NCBI GenBank assembly: GCA_015680685.1
Contig: MNCI01007673.1
Span: forward strand, 6,830 to 70,829
Source of the DNA: Gnetum montanum
Lineage: Eukaryota; Streptophyta; Gnetopsida; Gnetales; Gnetaceae
Reading direction: 5' to 3'
Length of the DNA: 64,000 bases
Under the pieces are notes generated by a model, which was not told the DNA's origin, did no database searches, and was given only the letters and a program-made list of their open reading frames with translations. Shown in pieces: positions 12,720-25,295 of this stretch. A program made the position numbers and the translations under genes. How positions within the stretch are numbered: position 1 is the stretch's first letter; each line of letters starts with the position of its first letter.

Positions 12720-15217
12720 TTAAAATTGGGGGTGACCCCCACAACTAAACATTTGGCCATAACAAGGATTAATGAGTGGATAAATAGGATCCATGCATGT
12801 ACAAAACATTGGTAACCGTTCATGCCTCAACCATTGAGTGTCTATCTGTGGTGTGGTGGCTAGGTAGAAAATTTGTTGGTCACACACTTGATGGTTAAAT
12901 GTATGGTGGGTTAGGGTATGCGGTGTGTTAATGTTATGGATGGCTAGCCCAAGATTGCACCCTTTATCATGATATGGTATGCATGGATGTATTTGTCTCC
13001 CCAATCTTGTAGATTCATTGGTTAGATTTTGGATTGGATTAATGATGGATGGTGGCCCTTATGTACAGTTAGAGGATGTTGGTTGAGAAAAGGAAGGTGG
13101 TGCACTAGATTGACCTTGTGTTGGCTCAAATGATATGATGGGTTCATGCATGGTCTACTTTGGCTTATGCCCTTTCATCTAGAAGGGACGTTTCCTACAT
13201 TACATTTGAGACCCACTAGTGTCAACATGTCTATGCACATACATAGCACAAGTGGCATTCATTTGTTGATATTGTGGTGCTGAACCTTCCTAAGTTGCTA
13301 GTGATGGCATATAAGAAGATAGATTATGAGAATATTGAAGGTAGGCTGGATGGTAAGAGGCATGAAGTGGTGATCCTTCAGGGGATGTCATGGATTGATG
13401 GTACTCCAGAGAGTGGTAGTGGCAATTGGAAGTAGAGGATATAGAACTTTTTGGAGAAATAATATGTTGAACATAATATCCTTGCGGTTTCAGTAGATAT
13501 GGCTGATTTGGTGGTGGCCTTTCCCATGACCATGGTTGTTGCCACTATGGTTGATGACTATGTTGAGGCTAGTAATGGATCCTCCTAGGATGGTACGATC
13601 AGTTGTGAAACTATTTATAATTACCTTGTGGGAGAGGAAATCTCCCAAGCATGTGCTTTTGCACAAACTTTGGATTTAAGGCACCTACCCAATACTCTTG
13701 TAGATGCAACAAGACTAGGCAATGTCCCTTTAGATGGTCATATATGTACATATTGCATCCATTATCTTTGTCTATGATTAAGTCTATAGCCTCACTTTCT
13801 TTAGCCACCTTTCTCATTTTTCAAAAAGTGTTCCTAGCTATTTCTTGATTTTGTATCCTCTACGTAGTATGATTGCCTAGATTATTTTGCATGATCCTCT
13901 CCTTGACTGTATCAATGAGAGTTAAAACATTTTCACATATCCATTTGGACATCCTATTAAACTTTTCTTCTAGTTCATCAATAAATTTTTGTATCAGCAA
14001 GGTTTGTTGTGGAATCATCTTATCAAGAGCAGTTTCATTCTCCTTATCATAGAGCTATACCTCCTTCTATTGAAGAGTTGAGTCCCATTGATATTTTTTG
14101 AAATTCTCCCATTTTCATATCTCTCCTTCTTCTTCTGCCACATGCTCTATTAGTTCTTAGATTTGATGGGCTTGGAGTTCATATAATTGCCCTGGGGCAT
14201 ACATCCCAAGAGTCTTGTATGTTTCATTACAAAGCCCATTTATGATGTGGAAAAGTTACCTTTCCTCAAAGAAACCATGGCCTGGGCATCTATTCAGTAA
14301 AGCATAATATCTATCTAAGGCCATGTCAAAGGGTTCATGTTTTTTTTTTCTTTCACTTTTGGATCTGGCTCCTCAAATTGGACACCCTTGCATAATTTTG
14401 GTACTTCTCATTGAAAAGTTCCATCATTGTGAACCATCATCAAATTGAATTTAGTCTCAACAATATATACCACAATTCGGCTCTATCAATTAGTGTCCTA
14501 GGAAAGAGGTAAAGCTTTTTCCATCCACTTTCAATGCTATAGAAAGCACAGGCATCATGGAAGGCTTGTAAATGATGTTATGGATCTAAATCATAGCCTC
14601 TTGAAAATTTGGGAATATTGTTCATGTCAAGCTTACAGATGACTCTTTTTGTGATGCTTGTGAGATATCTTTACTACCTCTATGATCCACATTAGGCTCT
14701 TAGTGGCCAACAAGGTTTCATCATCATCAAATAGGTTGTGAGGAAAATCTTCATCTTTATTCATTTGATCATGATGATGTTGTCTATGTTCATAATGATG
14801 TCTTTGACTTTTCCTATGGGTTCAATTCCAGTTTTTAATTTGACCCTTTAGTGGAGCTTTATCTCTATACCTACAACTTCATCAGAACTAGATGTTAAAG
14901 GGATAGAGAAAGATGAGGAACTAGAAGAATTGCCATGGCTTCTATGGTGTTCTTTGGAGGTCCTTTGATTTATCATTTCTAGGTTTTGAGGAGGTATTAG
15001 GCCTTGAGGCCTTCCCTAGTTTAGGACTTACATCATCTCCTCCAAGAGTGTTTTCCTTAGGTGAGTGTAGTCTTTTAGTGTCGTCAGGGTGGTCATGATC
15101 ATAAGAAACCCCTACATAAAGTTGGTCACTCCAATCTTCTTCTTCGTATATCTCATTAGTTCTCCAATGAATATGTTCACTATATAGTGCATAGTCACTT
15201 CCATGTGAGAGAGACAT
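12720..15217 (-). pseudogene. gag: Gag of element B (Athila-like), degenerate
   Basis: Gag is the structural protein that packages element RNA in cytoplasmic particles. A plausible start codon at 15217 lies about 125 bp downstream of the LTR, and the first 91 codons are open (15217-14942). With several stops and frame shifts, the minus strand between about 14660 and 14200 reads as an Athila-type gag core, including WKKLYLFPRTLIDRAELW and LLNRCPGHGF. Around 13757-13719 a zinc-knuckle-like stretch CNMYIYDHLKGHC keeps Cys, His and Cys but has Tyr where the second Cys is expected. Downstream frames (12720-13004) are Pro/His-rich and unassigned. It is not functional as read. Family assignment is moderately sure. 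Confidence 0.6.
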
Positions 15218-15323
15218 TGTTCTTGGTCTATGGTGTGTGTGAGCTAAGAGTTTCTAAAAGATATATCATTAATTCCTTTATAGCAATTGTGTATAATATA
15301 ACTAATCTAGATAACTAGCACCA

Positions 15324-15341
15324 TCCTTGACAACAACACCA
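15324..15341 (-). promoter_or_regulatory. Primer-binding site of element B
   Basis: The minus strand reads TGGTGTTGTTGTCAAGGA one base after the 5' LTR. It equals the TGGCGCCGTTGTCGGGGA type of PBS used by many Athila/Ty3 elements (tRNA-Asp type) after C-to-T and G-to-A changes, mostly at CpG sites. Confidence 0.7.
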
Positions 15342-15342
15342 A

Positions 15343-16124
15343 TGATGAGTGGCAAGGTACCCCTATACTCAACCATATGAATCACAAGTGTTCACACATG
15401 ATCCAGTAAAATTCCATAAATGGGACTAGTTGTGGTATCTAAATCACTATGCCTTGATTGTAGTTCATTGTCTTTCCATTTGGACTAGTGGTAGCTTTGT
15501 CACGTATGGTTTAGTCTAGAGTGAGGCATATGATTTTTGTTATTTTATATTTTATAAGTTTAATCACCTACAACAAGAATGAAAGGCAAAGTAATTTAAG
15601 ATCTAATTCATCTACTACCTAGCTAACCTAACACAAGTAATCATCCCACTTTTCTAGACACATTCTAAACACATATAGTGGTTCTAGGCTACCAAATGTT
15701 AAGCGTTGATAGGTTACCAAGTACTATATGTATGCTCAAAGTGGTCATGCTCGTGTTCCTTACCAATTGGAAATTAATTGCTTAATTGAATTGTAGTAAA
15801 GTAAAGTTCATTAAAAGAAACATTAATCTATTCTCAATACTGGAAGGATTGTTAGAAGAGTTCGTTTTTATTCCCATCACACTCCTACGCTCAAGTACAT
15901 TGATGTTCGAACAAAGAACTATACACACTTAGTCTCCTTTTGCAGGCACTTAGAAAATAATCTAACTATGGAGAGAATAAACTGCAAGAGCTTCACTACT
16001 TAGATTGAAAACTATAAAAAAATCATGCCAAATTAGGAGCCTAGGCACTATATTTATAGGCCAGCATATGCCTCCTAATGTTAGATACCCGATGTTAAAG
16101 TAGATGAAACAATGTGATTCATCA
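15343..16124 (-). repeat. 5' LTR of element B
   Basis: 782 bp, TGATGA...TCATCA. A minus-strand TATA box (CCTATAAATA) lies at 16051-16060 close to the LTR edge, implying a very short U3. The pair differs at many transition sites, so the insertion is old. Confidence 0.85.
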
Positions 16125-16847
16125 GTATATGATAGTATCAGTTTGTGAGTCATATCGTTGGTAATATGTGTTTTGATTGGATTATGATTGTGTGAATCAT
16201 GGACTATTTACAGTATATCATGGGTATGATGACAAGGGCAAGATAGATGATGTCAAACTGTGGCTTTCTTTGTGATTGTATGATAGTATGTTAGTATTAA
16301 AGGTGATATGGTATGTTTTTTTGAGCATGCGTAAGACTAACAATTGTTGCAGGTTGCTTTGTACCCCACTCCTCTCCTCTAGTGTAGCCCTTATCGATCA
16401 TCTAGTAGAGGAAGTGTAAAGGATTTCCACTTAGTTGTGTACTAACTTTATTTAATTATTGGTAAAAGGCATAGAAGCCTAGATGAGCACAAAGAGGGAG
16501 AGTATAGGAGGGGAAAATCTCTAGTTCTTGGTTAATGTATATTTTCATGTGTAGTAGTATGGACTAGATATCATTGTATGAAACTCTCTGTACTCTTATA
16601 TATATGATGATGAGGTTTATGTGTTTTTTTATATTAGCAGAGTAGTGCATCATTTTCTTTATGTAGAGACATGCATTTTTATACAGTGAAATGTATGTTT
16701 CGTTTTTGATGTGGTAGGAAAGTTCTGTACTATTTGACCTTATTTAATATCATGTATTTTACACATTGATTTTTCATTATCATGTTTCTGTTCTAAGATT
16801 ACTTGATCATAGGCATCACCATACCCTAGCTAGGGTAGGATGTTACA

Positions 16848-17863
16848 TAGGAGCTATTTCTTCTACACGCAACTAAACCAAAGGATTATAAGCTAATAAT
16901 AAGTCATTTACAATAGTTACCAAAAATTGTAATCTAGGAAATAAGAGAAGTATCTAGCATCTTTAAAATTTGACACAAAGAAAAATAGCTTGAAATATTA
17001 GTAGATCCTAATAATGCATAAATTTATATTCATTCCCATCAAGAAAAATGGGCAAAGAAAATCTTTAGAAATGCTACATCATTCCAAGTTACATTGGATA
17101 TAGGAGATGACTATCAACATATAGTACAAGGAAGAATAGGGAGGTGTTGAGATCATAACTAATCATATCAAGGAAGCATTCAATGTCTTGATCATGCCTT
17201 TCAACTACTTCATCAAAATTCAAGATTCTTAAACAATAGCTACCATTTCTTGAAAAGGAAGGAAAAGGAAGTTATGATAACATAACAACATGAGAATGTA
17301 CTAGATAGGCTAGTCAAGATAGATCAAATCATGCAAGATCTTTTTGATATTCCTGATGATATGAAAATAATAAAATCTAATATAATATCTATCAAAGGCA
17401 AGCTAGTTATAGTAGAAACAAGATTACTAATAATTAGATATTTAGCCATAATTAGCTTAGTTAAACTAGCAAAAGCTATTTGGGGGTATCCATGGCTTGG
17501 TAGAATCAAATACCAATAACCATCTAAAATGAGTTATCTAAAATATCTTAGATGAGGGTCATAATCTTGTGCCAACAATTTGACTTATGCTAAAAGCAAG
17601 AAAAATTAGGTTAAATTAGTTATTTTATTTTATCTCATGAGTAAATATTTAGAAGGTAAGAATATCTTAAAAGCTCAAAAAATTTGTTCAAACTTATGAT
17701 TGTAGTATCATCAAAAGAAGAATATGAGCCTATAATTAGAAATCTAAATAGCAAGATAAGAACAAGATAAACTAGGATCTCATCTTTAATTAAAGTCTTA
17801 TCTATAAAAAGGAAAGCGAGTTGGAAAATAGGATCATCTAATAGAACTTAGGATTTACAAATA
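16848..17863 (+). other. Leader/upstream region of element E, no gene
   Basis: AT-rich sequence between the solo LTR and the first gag codon of element E. Opposing small frames at 17324-17519 overlap each other and show no motif. It is probably the untranslated leader of E; its LTR and PBS were not found. Confidence 0.4.
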
Positions 17864-19090
17864 ATGGCTAATCCTCCTCCTATGAATCCATTTCATCTTC
17901 CTACATCTTTGATGTTTAATGCATATCATGATATTCCTAAAGCTGCTTATAGGTACCTCCTAGAGCCATACATTCCTAGGAAGGCTTATTTAGTAGAATA
18001 ATACTCACATTTATTTGAGCTATCCTTAGTCCATGGAAACATTTAACATCAAGATTAGGCTTGTAGGTTGTTTGTAGGCAATTTTAGGAATATGGTTGAA
18101 ATTTGATATTTAATTTTGTCAAATGAGAGTATTACTAGTTGGGATAATATGGAAACTTTATTTATTATCTAATTTAGTAATCAAATTAAACAACATCAAC
18201 TCTATAGTGGATTGGCTCAAATAAAATAGAGAACCAAGGAGTTGATTAGAGAATTTAACATTAAATTTCATAGAATATGTGACTTATTTTAGAATCATTT
18301 TTGACCTAGGAATGAGATCTTAAGAGACATTTAATTAAATGCTATAATCCTAGAATCTTAATTTGGTTAAGAAGAATACCTAATATTAATATCTTAACTA
18401 ATTTTTATAGTTAATCCATAGAATTAGATAGATAGATTAACTTAGATTTAGCTAACAAACAACATGTTGTAAAAGCATCACAAAAAGGTTTACTTTCTAT
18501 ACAAAATATTACTTATCCTAAAACACTACTTTCAACAAGTAAAACTTAAAAACTGTCTATGAAATTTATGAAATTAGAAAAATCTTTGAATGTGGTAAAA
18601 CTTAAAGAAGATAGAAAATCTTAACAAACTAGAAAATCTGATGTCTACATTGAACTAAATAATACTAAAAAAATGGAAGTCTTAGTTGATTCAAATTTGA
18701 TAGAATTTGAAGATAAGTCAAAAAAATCAACGCAGATTAGGATTCATTATTTAGAGAAATAAAAAAATGATGAAACTTTTTAACAATCAGAATTAGGTTA
18801 CTCATCAAATGATAATTTCAATAAGAATGAAGAGGCTAGATATAAACTATGGAGCACTAAAGATAAGTTAACCACATCTAGATCTCCCAATGCAATTCTA
18901 AAGCCTACTAAAAAGAGAAAAGGTTTTGAGAAAAAATAAAATTCAAAAGAAAGAATTCAACCAAATGAGGAAAGTGATCAAGAATATTTTCCTAGGATGT
19001 TTAAAAGGCTACAATTTTATGGAGAAAGAAAGTATAATATAATAGAAGATTTGAAGAGATTTAATGCTAATATTAGTTTGTATTAGCTAA
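17864..19090 (+). pseudogene. gag: Gag of element E (Ty3/gypsy), degenerate
   Basis: The ATG at 17864 opens a frame MANPPPMNPFHLPTSLMFNA. Reading through stops, residues of a retrotransposon gag core follow, for example SITSWDNMETLFI, LIREFNIKFHRICDLF and RNEILRDI. The C-terminal part (18960-19090) carries EYFPRMFKRLQFYGERKYN and NIIEDLKRFNANISLY, which in plant Ty3/gypsy polyproteins precedes the protease. Many stops are TAA/TAG where CAA/CAG is expected. It reads into the protease frame downstream as one polyprotein relic. Confidence 0.6.
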
Positions 19091-19099
19091 TTTAAATAT

Positions 19100-19620
19100 A
19101 AGGATGCTCAAAATAATTTTAGAAGAAATTAAAAATAAGAAGAAGGTTAGTGATATAGCCATAAATTATATCTATAATGTTGATAAGCCAATTAATAAAA
19201 CATCTATTGTAGCTTATAGAGATGCATTGCCTTTCTTATTAATCCTTAAACTAAAAAATAGGTATATATATAATTGCTTAGTTGATTCATGAGCTACTTC
19301 AACATTGATGCCTTTATCAATTTGCAAATAACTAGGCTTAGAAGTATAAAAATTAGATAGTAAAATTGTTCAAGTTAATAAAAGCAAAGTTAAGATAATA
19401 GGTAAGTTACCAAATATACTACTTTAACTAGCCAAAATCCTAGAATTAAGAGTAGAGTAACAATTCAAGTAACTAATATTTCTCATGCATATAGCTTATT
19501 CTTGAGTAGAAATTATAGTAAAATGTTTTCTAGCTATATAGAAATGGATTATTTGCATATGTGGCTATCATGAAAAGAGAAACTAAATTAAATTTATTTA
19601 TATAGTGAATTATTGATGGT
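19100..19620 (+). pseudogene. pol: Aspartic protease domain of element E
   Basis: 19104-19292 is open and ends NCLVDS*ATSTLMPLSICK when continued, matching the plant Ty3/gypsy protease motif xxIDSGASxxxMPLxVCK; the glycine codon is now TGA. The flap-side sequence (LDSKIVQVNKSKVKIIGKL) and the terminal SRNYSKMF...YLHMWL block follow in two frames. The enzyme would cut the Gag-Pol precursor. It is inactive here because of the active-site stop. Confidence 0.65.
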
Positions 19621-19724
19621 TTAAAATATAACTGTTGATAGTAAAAATAAAATGATTGGATAAAAGAAAGTTGAATTAGGAGTTAGCTCTATTCAAGAAA
19701 TAAACAATATGCTTTCTATAATTA

Positions 19725-20127
19725 GTAGGAATGATTTTAAAAACTGTATTTTGATGAAGCATGCAATTCCAAAGCATTTGGAGTAAGTATAGTCCTAATT
19801 AGTCAAGATAATCATATAGTATCAAGAGCTATACAATTACAATCCCCTTGTACTAATAATACAATAAAATATAAAGCCTTACATAGGGATTTGAAATTAG
19901 ATAATAGTAAAAGAATTAAGAAATTAAAGGTGAAAGGAGATTTAAAACTAGTTTGTGATCAAATACAGGGAAAGTGTAGTATTAAATGTTTATTTATTAA
20001 GTCTTATAAACAAATGGTAATGAAAATGCTTAAAAATTTTGCAAAATTAAAAATTAAAAATATTTCTAGGAACAAAAATCAAATAGCTAATGAGATTGCA
20101 CTTAATTTCTTAAAAGAAATTAAATAA
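19725..20127 (+). pseudogene. pol: Archaeal-type RNase H domain of element E, upstream of RT
   Basis: The frame reads LYFDEACNSKAFGVSIVLIS, the first strands of an archaeal-type RNase H (usual motif xYFDGAxxxxxxGxGxVL). After a shift at about 19890 it continues with VKGDLKLVCDQIQGK and ISRNKNQIANEIAL (usual VxGDSxLVxxQ and IPRxxNxxADALA). Two catalytic Asp positions survive; the last aspartate is Asn. The domain sits between protease and RT, not after the RT-linked RNase H as in element A. Confidence 0.7.
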
Positions 20128-20495
20128 GAGAAGACAATGATTAAATTAGAATCAAAGCCTATATTTCTTGATAAAAATTTGTCTCCTAGTTTTTAAAGCT
20201 AATCATTAGGTAGCTTGATTTTTAAAAAATAAAAAAGAATTTAAAGATCAACTTTATGAAGGACAGAACCTAAAGTAAAAAGTAAAAAGAATATCAAGAA
20301 CAGTACTACAATTAAAGGAGAAGTTGATTAAAGGATTGGACATCCAATATTCCAAGAATATAGGTTCTAAGAAACTTAAATATTGGATTAAAACTAAAAT
20401 CACAAATGTAATATCAAATGATAAAGATTCTAAAAGAAAGCTTAGAAAATTTTTCTTGATTTTATGATAATTTAAGAACCTTTAATCCTAACATT

Positions 20496-20759
20496 ATGAC
20501 TTACAAAATTCCTTTAGTTAAGGGATGCAAAGTAATAATACAAAAATTAAGAAAATTTAACCTAATCTTTGGGCCAACAATTGAAGCTAAAATCAAGAAG
20601 TTATTAGATGTAAATATGATATATCTAGTAAGGTATTCAACTTGGATAGCTAAATTAGTATCAATCAAAAAGAAAAATAGAGATATAAGACTTTGTGTGT
20701 TAACTTTATACATCTAAATAATACTTCAATTAAACATATATATCTACTCCCAAGAATTA
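20496..20759 (+). pseudogene. pol: Reverse transcriptase N-terminal part, element E
   Basis: The 73-codon frame has IPLVKGCKVIIQKLRKFNL, IKKLLDVNMIYLVRYSTWIA and LVSIKKKNRDIRLCV, which align with RT fingers (IPLxxxAKPVxQKxRR, IxKLLxxGFIxPVxYSxW, VPVxKKNGKIRICVD). The protein sense breaks off at the ATAAG target-site duplicate (20760-20764) and resumes at 26638 on the far side of the copia insertion. Confidence 0.8.
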
Positions 20760-20764
20760 ATAAG

Positions 20765-22025
20765 TGTTGACCTTTTGATATGTCAAAACCTTAAGGAAAA
20801 TGGAGAATAAAGGATGATTATGTGGTTATTATGTTTATAGGAAAAGAACATGGAAAAGGACTCTCAAGGAAGCTTGGACAAAGACTCAAGGAAGCATGGA
20901 TATCATGGAAAAGGACTTCATAAGCAAATTGGGAGTAAGTGCAAGATTGAGAGGATGTTAAATGTGTCTATTTGTGTTGATTTATATTGGGGATTATTCT
21001 TAGATATTTTGGCATATTTAAGAGTGTTTTGGCATATTTTATAGTGTTTTGGTTCATTTTAATGAGTTTAGAAGGTTAAAGGGTCTTTGGAGACTTTTTT
21101 GGAGGCATCTGAAGGCTTCTAGCATCAAAATAAGAAATTTTATTTTTGGGCCCTATAGAAGAGACGTCTCCTCAAAGATGTCTTCCTTGAAGAGTAGACG
21201 TCTTCCAAAAATAGAAAACATTTTTTTTTGGAGAGAAGACATCTCACTTTCAAAAGAGATGTTTCCCAAGATTTGAAGTCAATTTCAAAGAGACATTCCA
21301 ATCTTGAAGGGGACATCTATCCTAGCTATTAGATAGTTATTGCATGAATTCTACGGTGATTTCAGAAACTTCAAAACTATAAGAAGACTTCATTCTCTTG
21401 GGTTTTGAGCAACCACTATGCATGAAATTGTCACTATCAAAGTAATCATTCTATACTAGTGTATCTAATTTTTCATATCATTTTCTTGTGTATTGTACTT
21501 CATTGTCATATCATTTATGCTATTGTATTGAGTGCTATTGTTCTATGCTTCAAAGTACAAGGACCTGAAAATTAGTTGCATCCTTTCCTTGTAATTTATT
21601 TTTCTCTATCTTGTTGCCCTACTAGGGTTGATGTGCTTCTTGTGAGAAGGCATTTTCATTAAGCTTGTTGGAACCTAGATTAATTGAGTGGTTGGTGCAG
21701 TGTCACAACACTCTAAAGTAGAGCTAAATTTGTAAAGGTTATGGGATCCTTGAAATCAGATTCTAAGCTTGTCGGGACCTAGCTAGGTTGAGTGTATTCA
21801 TAGTGACAAATCACTCTAGAGTGAAGCTTAAAGCTTGTACAGGGTGTTTTACCCTTCAAACCATATTTTGAGAGAAACAAAGTTCAAAGGTATGCAAGTG
21901 AACTACCCTTCAAGTGTGAAGTACCCAAGTTGGGGAACCACATAATTTTGCATGTGGTTTTGGTGGCTATAAATTTTGATTTAGGGAACTTATTCATCCC
22001 TCCCTTCTAATTTCTATGATCCTCA
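20765..22025 (+). repeat. 5' LTR of the copia element
   Basis: 1261 bp. It contains a run of AGACGTCT palindromes and decayed variants (AGATGTCT, AGACATCT) from 21162 to 21320. It matches 25311-26632 along its length. Confidence 0.85.
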
Positions 22026-22027
22026 AG

Positions 22028-22040
22028 TCGTATTGAAGCC
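22028..22040 (+). promoter_or_regulatory. Degenerate primer-binding site (initiator Met tRNA type)
   Basis: TCGTATTGAAGCC followed by TAGTGCTC corresponds to TGGTATCAGAGCCTAGTGCTC, the usual PBS context of SIRE-type copia elements, with a few substitutions. Confidence 0.55.
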
Positions 22041-22079
22041 TAGTGCTCTTGCACTCTACATCAATCTCCAAGAAGAAAC

Positions 22080-23420
22080 ATGGAAGGAGCTATCAACATC
22101 AAACACATTTGGACAAGGAGACTAATATGCTTCATCAATTGGTATACTCAACTCCTATATCACATTTGATATAAAGGTAAGTCTCTCATTTCCTTCTTTA
22201 CATTCAAAAATAGAAGAGACTATACCTATAAGATTGATAAAACTTATGACAATATAAACTATAAAAAAAGGTCAAATAATTACATTTCCTTTGAAGAAAG
22301 GTATGGGATGTTTTACCATGAAGTTATTTCTTTTCAAAGCTTATGTGTTGAAATTAAAGATGTCTTACATGTCAAGAAAATGAAAATTACAGTTATTAAT
22401 GATGAGTGTTCTTATCTCAAGAAAGAAAACTAAAACCTTAAGGCTAAGATTCAATAACTAACTAATGTGATTGAGCAAATGAGTAAGAACTCTTCAGAGA
22501 ATCTCAAAAACCAAAAGAAAAAATATGAATGTTAGAGAAATTTCACATAAAAAATAAATTCAATAAATTCAAAGTTAAGGAAAGAAATAAAAATATTTAA
22601 AATTCTAATTTTGATCTTTCTTCTATAGAATGTTAGGTATGTGGAGGAAGAGGTCATATGACCTCTGAATGTCCTAGTAGTGGTAGGTTAAGGTGAAAGG
22701 ATAGAAGTAATGAAGAGATGAAAAAGGCCAACTTCTACACTAGTTGGGATGATGGAGAGAAAAAGGATGATGCTAAGAATTCACTTCTCATCTATATGGC
22801 TCTCACCAATGATGATGCTAACACATTCAGATGATGAACTTAATGAGGATGAGAGGTTTAATTTATTGTGTAATTAACTTTTATCTTTTTAAAATATTTG
22901 TACAAAGTTGAACAAGCAAGTTAAAGCAAAGGTTCAAGAAATTTCCTTATTAAATATGACAATTTCTAATCTTGCAAAATAAATCTCAAATCTAAGGGAT
23001 AAGAATGAAAAGGTACCATTGTCTTATGAGCAAGCTAAGAAAGAAATTGTAGATGTGAAACTTGTGAATGAAAGGTTGATTAAAGGGATAGAGTTCCTTC
23101 AAATGATCTTAGAACAAGGAAGGAGCCTACATGATAAGAGTGGGCTGGGATGTTGTACACTAGATGAATATTCCACACCAACTCCACCTATATCTAAGGC
23201 TACCACAAAGAATAAAGAATCAATAGCCACTACATATCAACCAAGAGCAGCTTCTAGGTATGAACATTTTAACTACTATAGAAAAGTGAGATGTTATTAT
23301 TGTCAAAAATTTGCGCATAAGAAATCGAAGTGTAATTTAAAACATTGTCACATGAGCACTTGGTCATATCATTGGACTTCTTGGTCATATTTGAATATTC
23401 CTAGAAAGGATTTTTTGTAG
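22080..23420 (+). pseudogene. gag: Gag of the copia element, degenerate
   Basis: Around 22630-22680 a CCHC zinc knuckle is readable (CGGRGHMTSECPS, the first Cys next to a stop). The open frame 23019-23420 (133 codons) begins with a coiled-coil-like stretch, contains HDKSGLGC (SIRE gags carry a DKSGLGY-type box) and a second knuckle-like CYYCQKFAHKKSKC in which His replaces Gly next to the conserved His position. Gag would coat the element RNA. The rest is broken by stops. Family call rests on the LTR, the PBS and these boxes. Confidence 0.6.
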
Positions 23421-25295
23421 GGTAAAAAGGATAGGCAAACAAATCAGAGAGAAGTCAAGAAAGATTACACAACTCAAAATAACAAAGAAGTTTGAAAAGT
23501 TTGGAGAATTAAGTCGAAGGAACCTGAGAATGAGAAGAAACTATCCAACCAATTTGTGAAATGGGTTAAAGCCTTGAAAATTGAAGAATTCTATGCAATA
23601 AGAGAAACCTTGAAAGATAAATCTCATTCTCTAGTAGTCTAGGCACCTTAATTCTCAATTGCAAGTAAGTTAAGTCAACATAGGTTTTTCTTTCCTTGCT
23701 TTTTGAATATCATGTTAGTATTTAATTTGGAGAGTTAAGAAAGATTAAATTTTTTTGATGTGTGCTTAATTCATTTCAAGCTATGGGGTGTTAGCTTCAT
23801 TATTCTACTAATGTTAAGATAAGTGCTTACAAGACAAGATATTTAGTACTATTAGAATATTTGATTATGGTATCTCCTGTGGATGTATGAGCACGATGTG
23901 CTTAATCCTATAATTGAAGGAAATTTTGTGGTACTTGTAAAGTTTTTATTGAAAAATCATCTTTTAGATTCTTAACTTTGTTTCTATTTGGCTCAAAACT
24001 AAAGGCATTGTATTAAATTTTCACTATACATTGTGCTTTCCTTTGATATCAAAAAGCTCATTTCTTTTGGAAGATTAAAACATTTGAATTGGTATCTTTG
24101 ATGAAAATCATGAATCTTTTGAAGAAAATTTTTTAGAGGAACTATTAGTACTATTAATAGAATCCTCTCATCTCCACACATGATCTTAATGTTTATTTGT
24201 AGAGATAGTACTTTGATGAGAAAATAACAAGTTGATCCAAAAGGAGCCATAGGGAGCATTAGAATTTGCACATATGTAGGAGAACCTATACCTAATCATC
24301 AATTATCATCCAAGAGGTCACTTGTATAGGGGGAGTCTTTTGAGGATTTTACCAAAAGGCACTCAAGTAGCAAAGCTTCACATTTCAACTCTCATAGCTG
24401 AAAATGAGTAAGATAAATATGGTAAAGAAATACTTTATGTATTTCTTGTTGTTGGGATTTAAATTTGACATGGATCAAGCAAAATTTTTGTTTGAACATC
24501 TTATTAAGAATTGGTTATGTTATTTTTGAGATTTTTAGCATGATAAGTTATGTTGCTTTGACATCTCTTGTGAGTATTTAATCTAATTCTTGAAATTTGA
24601 ATAAACATGTATTTACTCTATTTCCATGGAATTGCTATGCCTTATCATTTTGTTGATGTTTCAAAAGGAGTAGAATACTAAGTGATTATAGAATCATGAG
24701 ATATTGGTTTATTTGTTACTAATGGCCTATTGGTTCGAAAAGACAAGTTACATGATCCTAAGTGCTCAAACTTTGGACTTTGACTTATGGTTTTAAATAC
24801 TCTTAGATATTAATTGAAATGCTTGTATTATTTACATTTGGATTAGTTTTTAATTATTAATTTTAACCTTGTTTAAGAATAGATAAAGGGAAGCTCATAA
24901 TGAAATGTAGAATTTCATCATCAGCCTATGAATTCATACTTGAAATGTGTACTCCTTACCTGATTTTTCTTCCTTTGCTAAATGTTTGTATCTCTATGAT
25001 AATATTGCATACTATGAATATATCTCCCTTTAAGTACTTAAGCCCTCTTTTGTTAATTTTAACTAGCATGGATATCTTAGAAATTTCTTATATGTATTTT
25101 ATACAAAAAGTATGTATGCAATTGGAAATATATTTAGAAACTTTTATAAGGTCTTACTTGGACAAATTTTGTACATTCTTTTGATCTATCTTGGTGCTAG
25201 CCTCCACTTATTTTTTCTCATGTCCAAAAAGGGGGAGAAGTATATGTACTTTTCATGATTACACTCACTCATTTTATTAACTTTTGGATATTACC
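23421..25295. other. Interior of the copia element without coding domains
   Basis: I find no integrase zinc finger, D-D-E block, copia RT YVDD or RNase H motif. GGGGGAG runs occur near 24328 and 25230. The frames at 23999-24271 and 24900-25184 are hydrophobic, motif-free and probably meaningless. Confidence 0.6.

Larger units (their letters stand above)
9884..16124 (-). mobile_element. Element B: Athila-like gag-only LTR retrotransposon
   Basis: It is complete at both ends: LTRs at 9884-10738 and 15343-16124, termini TGATGA...TCATCA, and a perfect 5-bp target-site duplication GTATA at 9879-9883 and 16125-16129. The PBS next to the right LTR, the PPT next to the left LTR and the gag frame all give minus-strand orientation. 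The 4.6-kb interior holds a degenerate gag and no protease, RT, RNase H or integrase motif, so it resembles non-autonomous elements that keep only gag and would depend on an autonomous Athila relative. Confidence 0.85.
7878..16847. mobile_element. Probable Tekay/Del-type solo LTR, split by element B
   Basis: The left end TGTTACACCCCATCC and the right end GGGTAGGATGTTACA form an imperfect terminal inverted repeat with TG...CA termini. The flanks TAGTA (7873-7877) and TAGGA (16848-16852) differ at one base. Without element B and its TSD copy the LTR would be about 2.7 kb, the size range known for Tekay/Del LTRs. No coding domain lies between the ends. 8340-8700 holds a poly-A/poly-pyrimidine stretch that yields several spurious small frames. 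The missing internal region suggests LTR-LTR recombination before B inserted. Confidence 0.5.
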
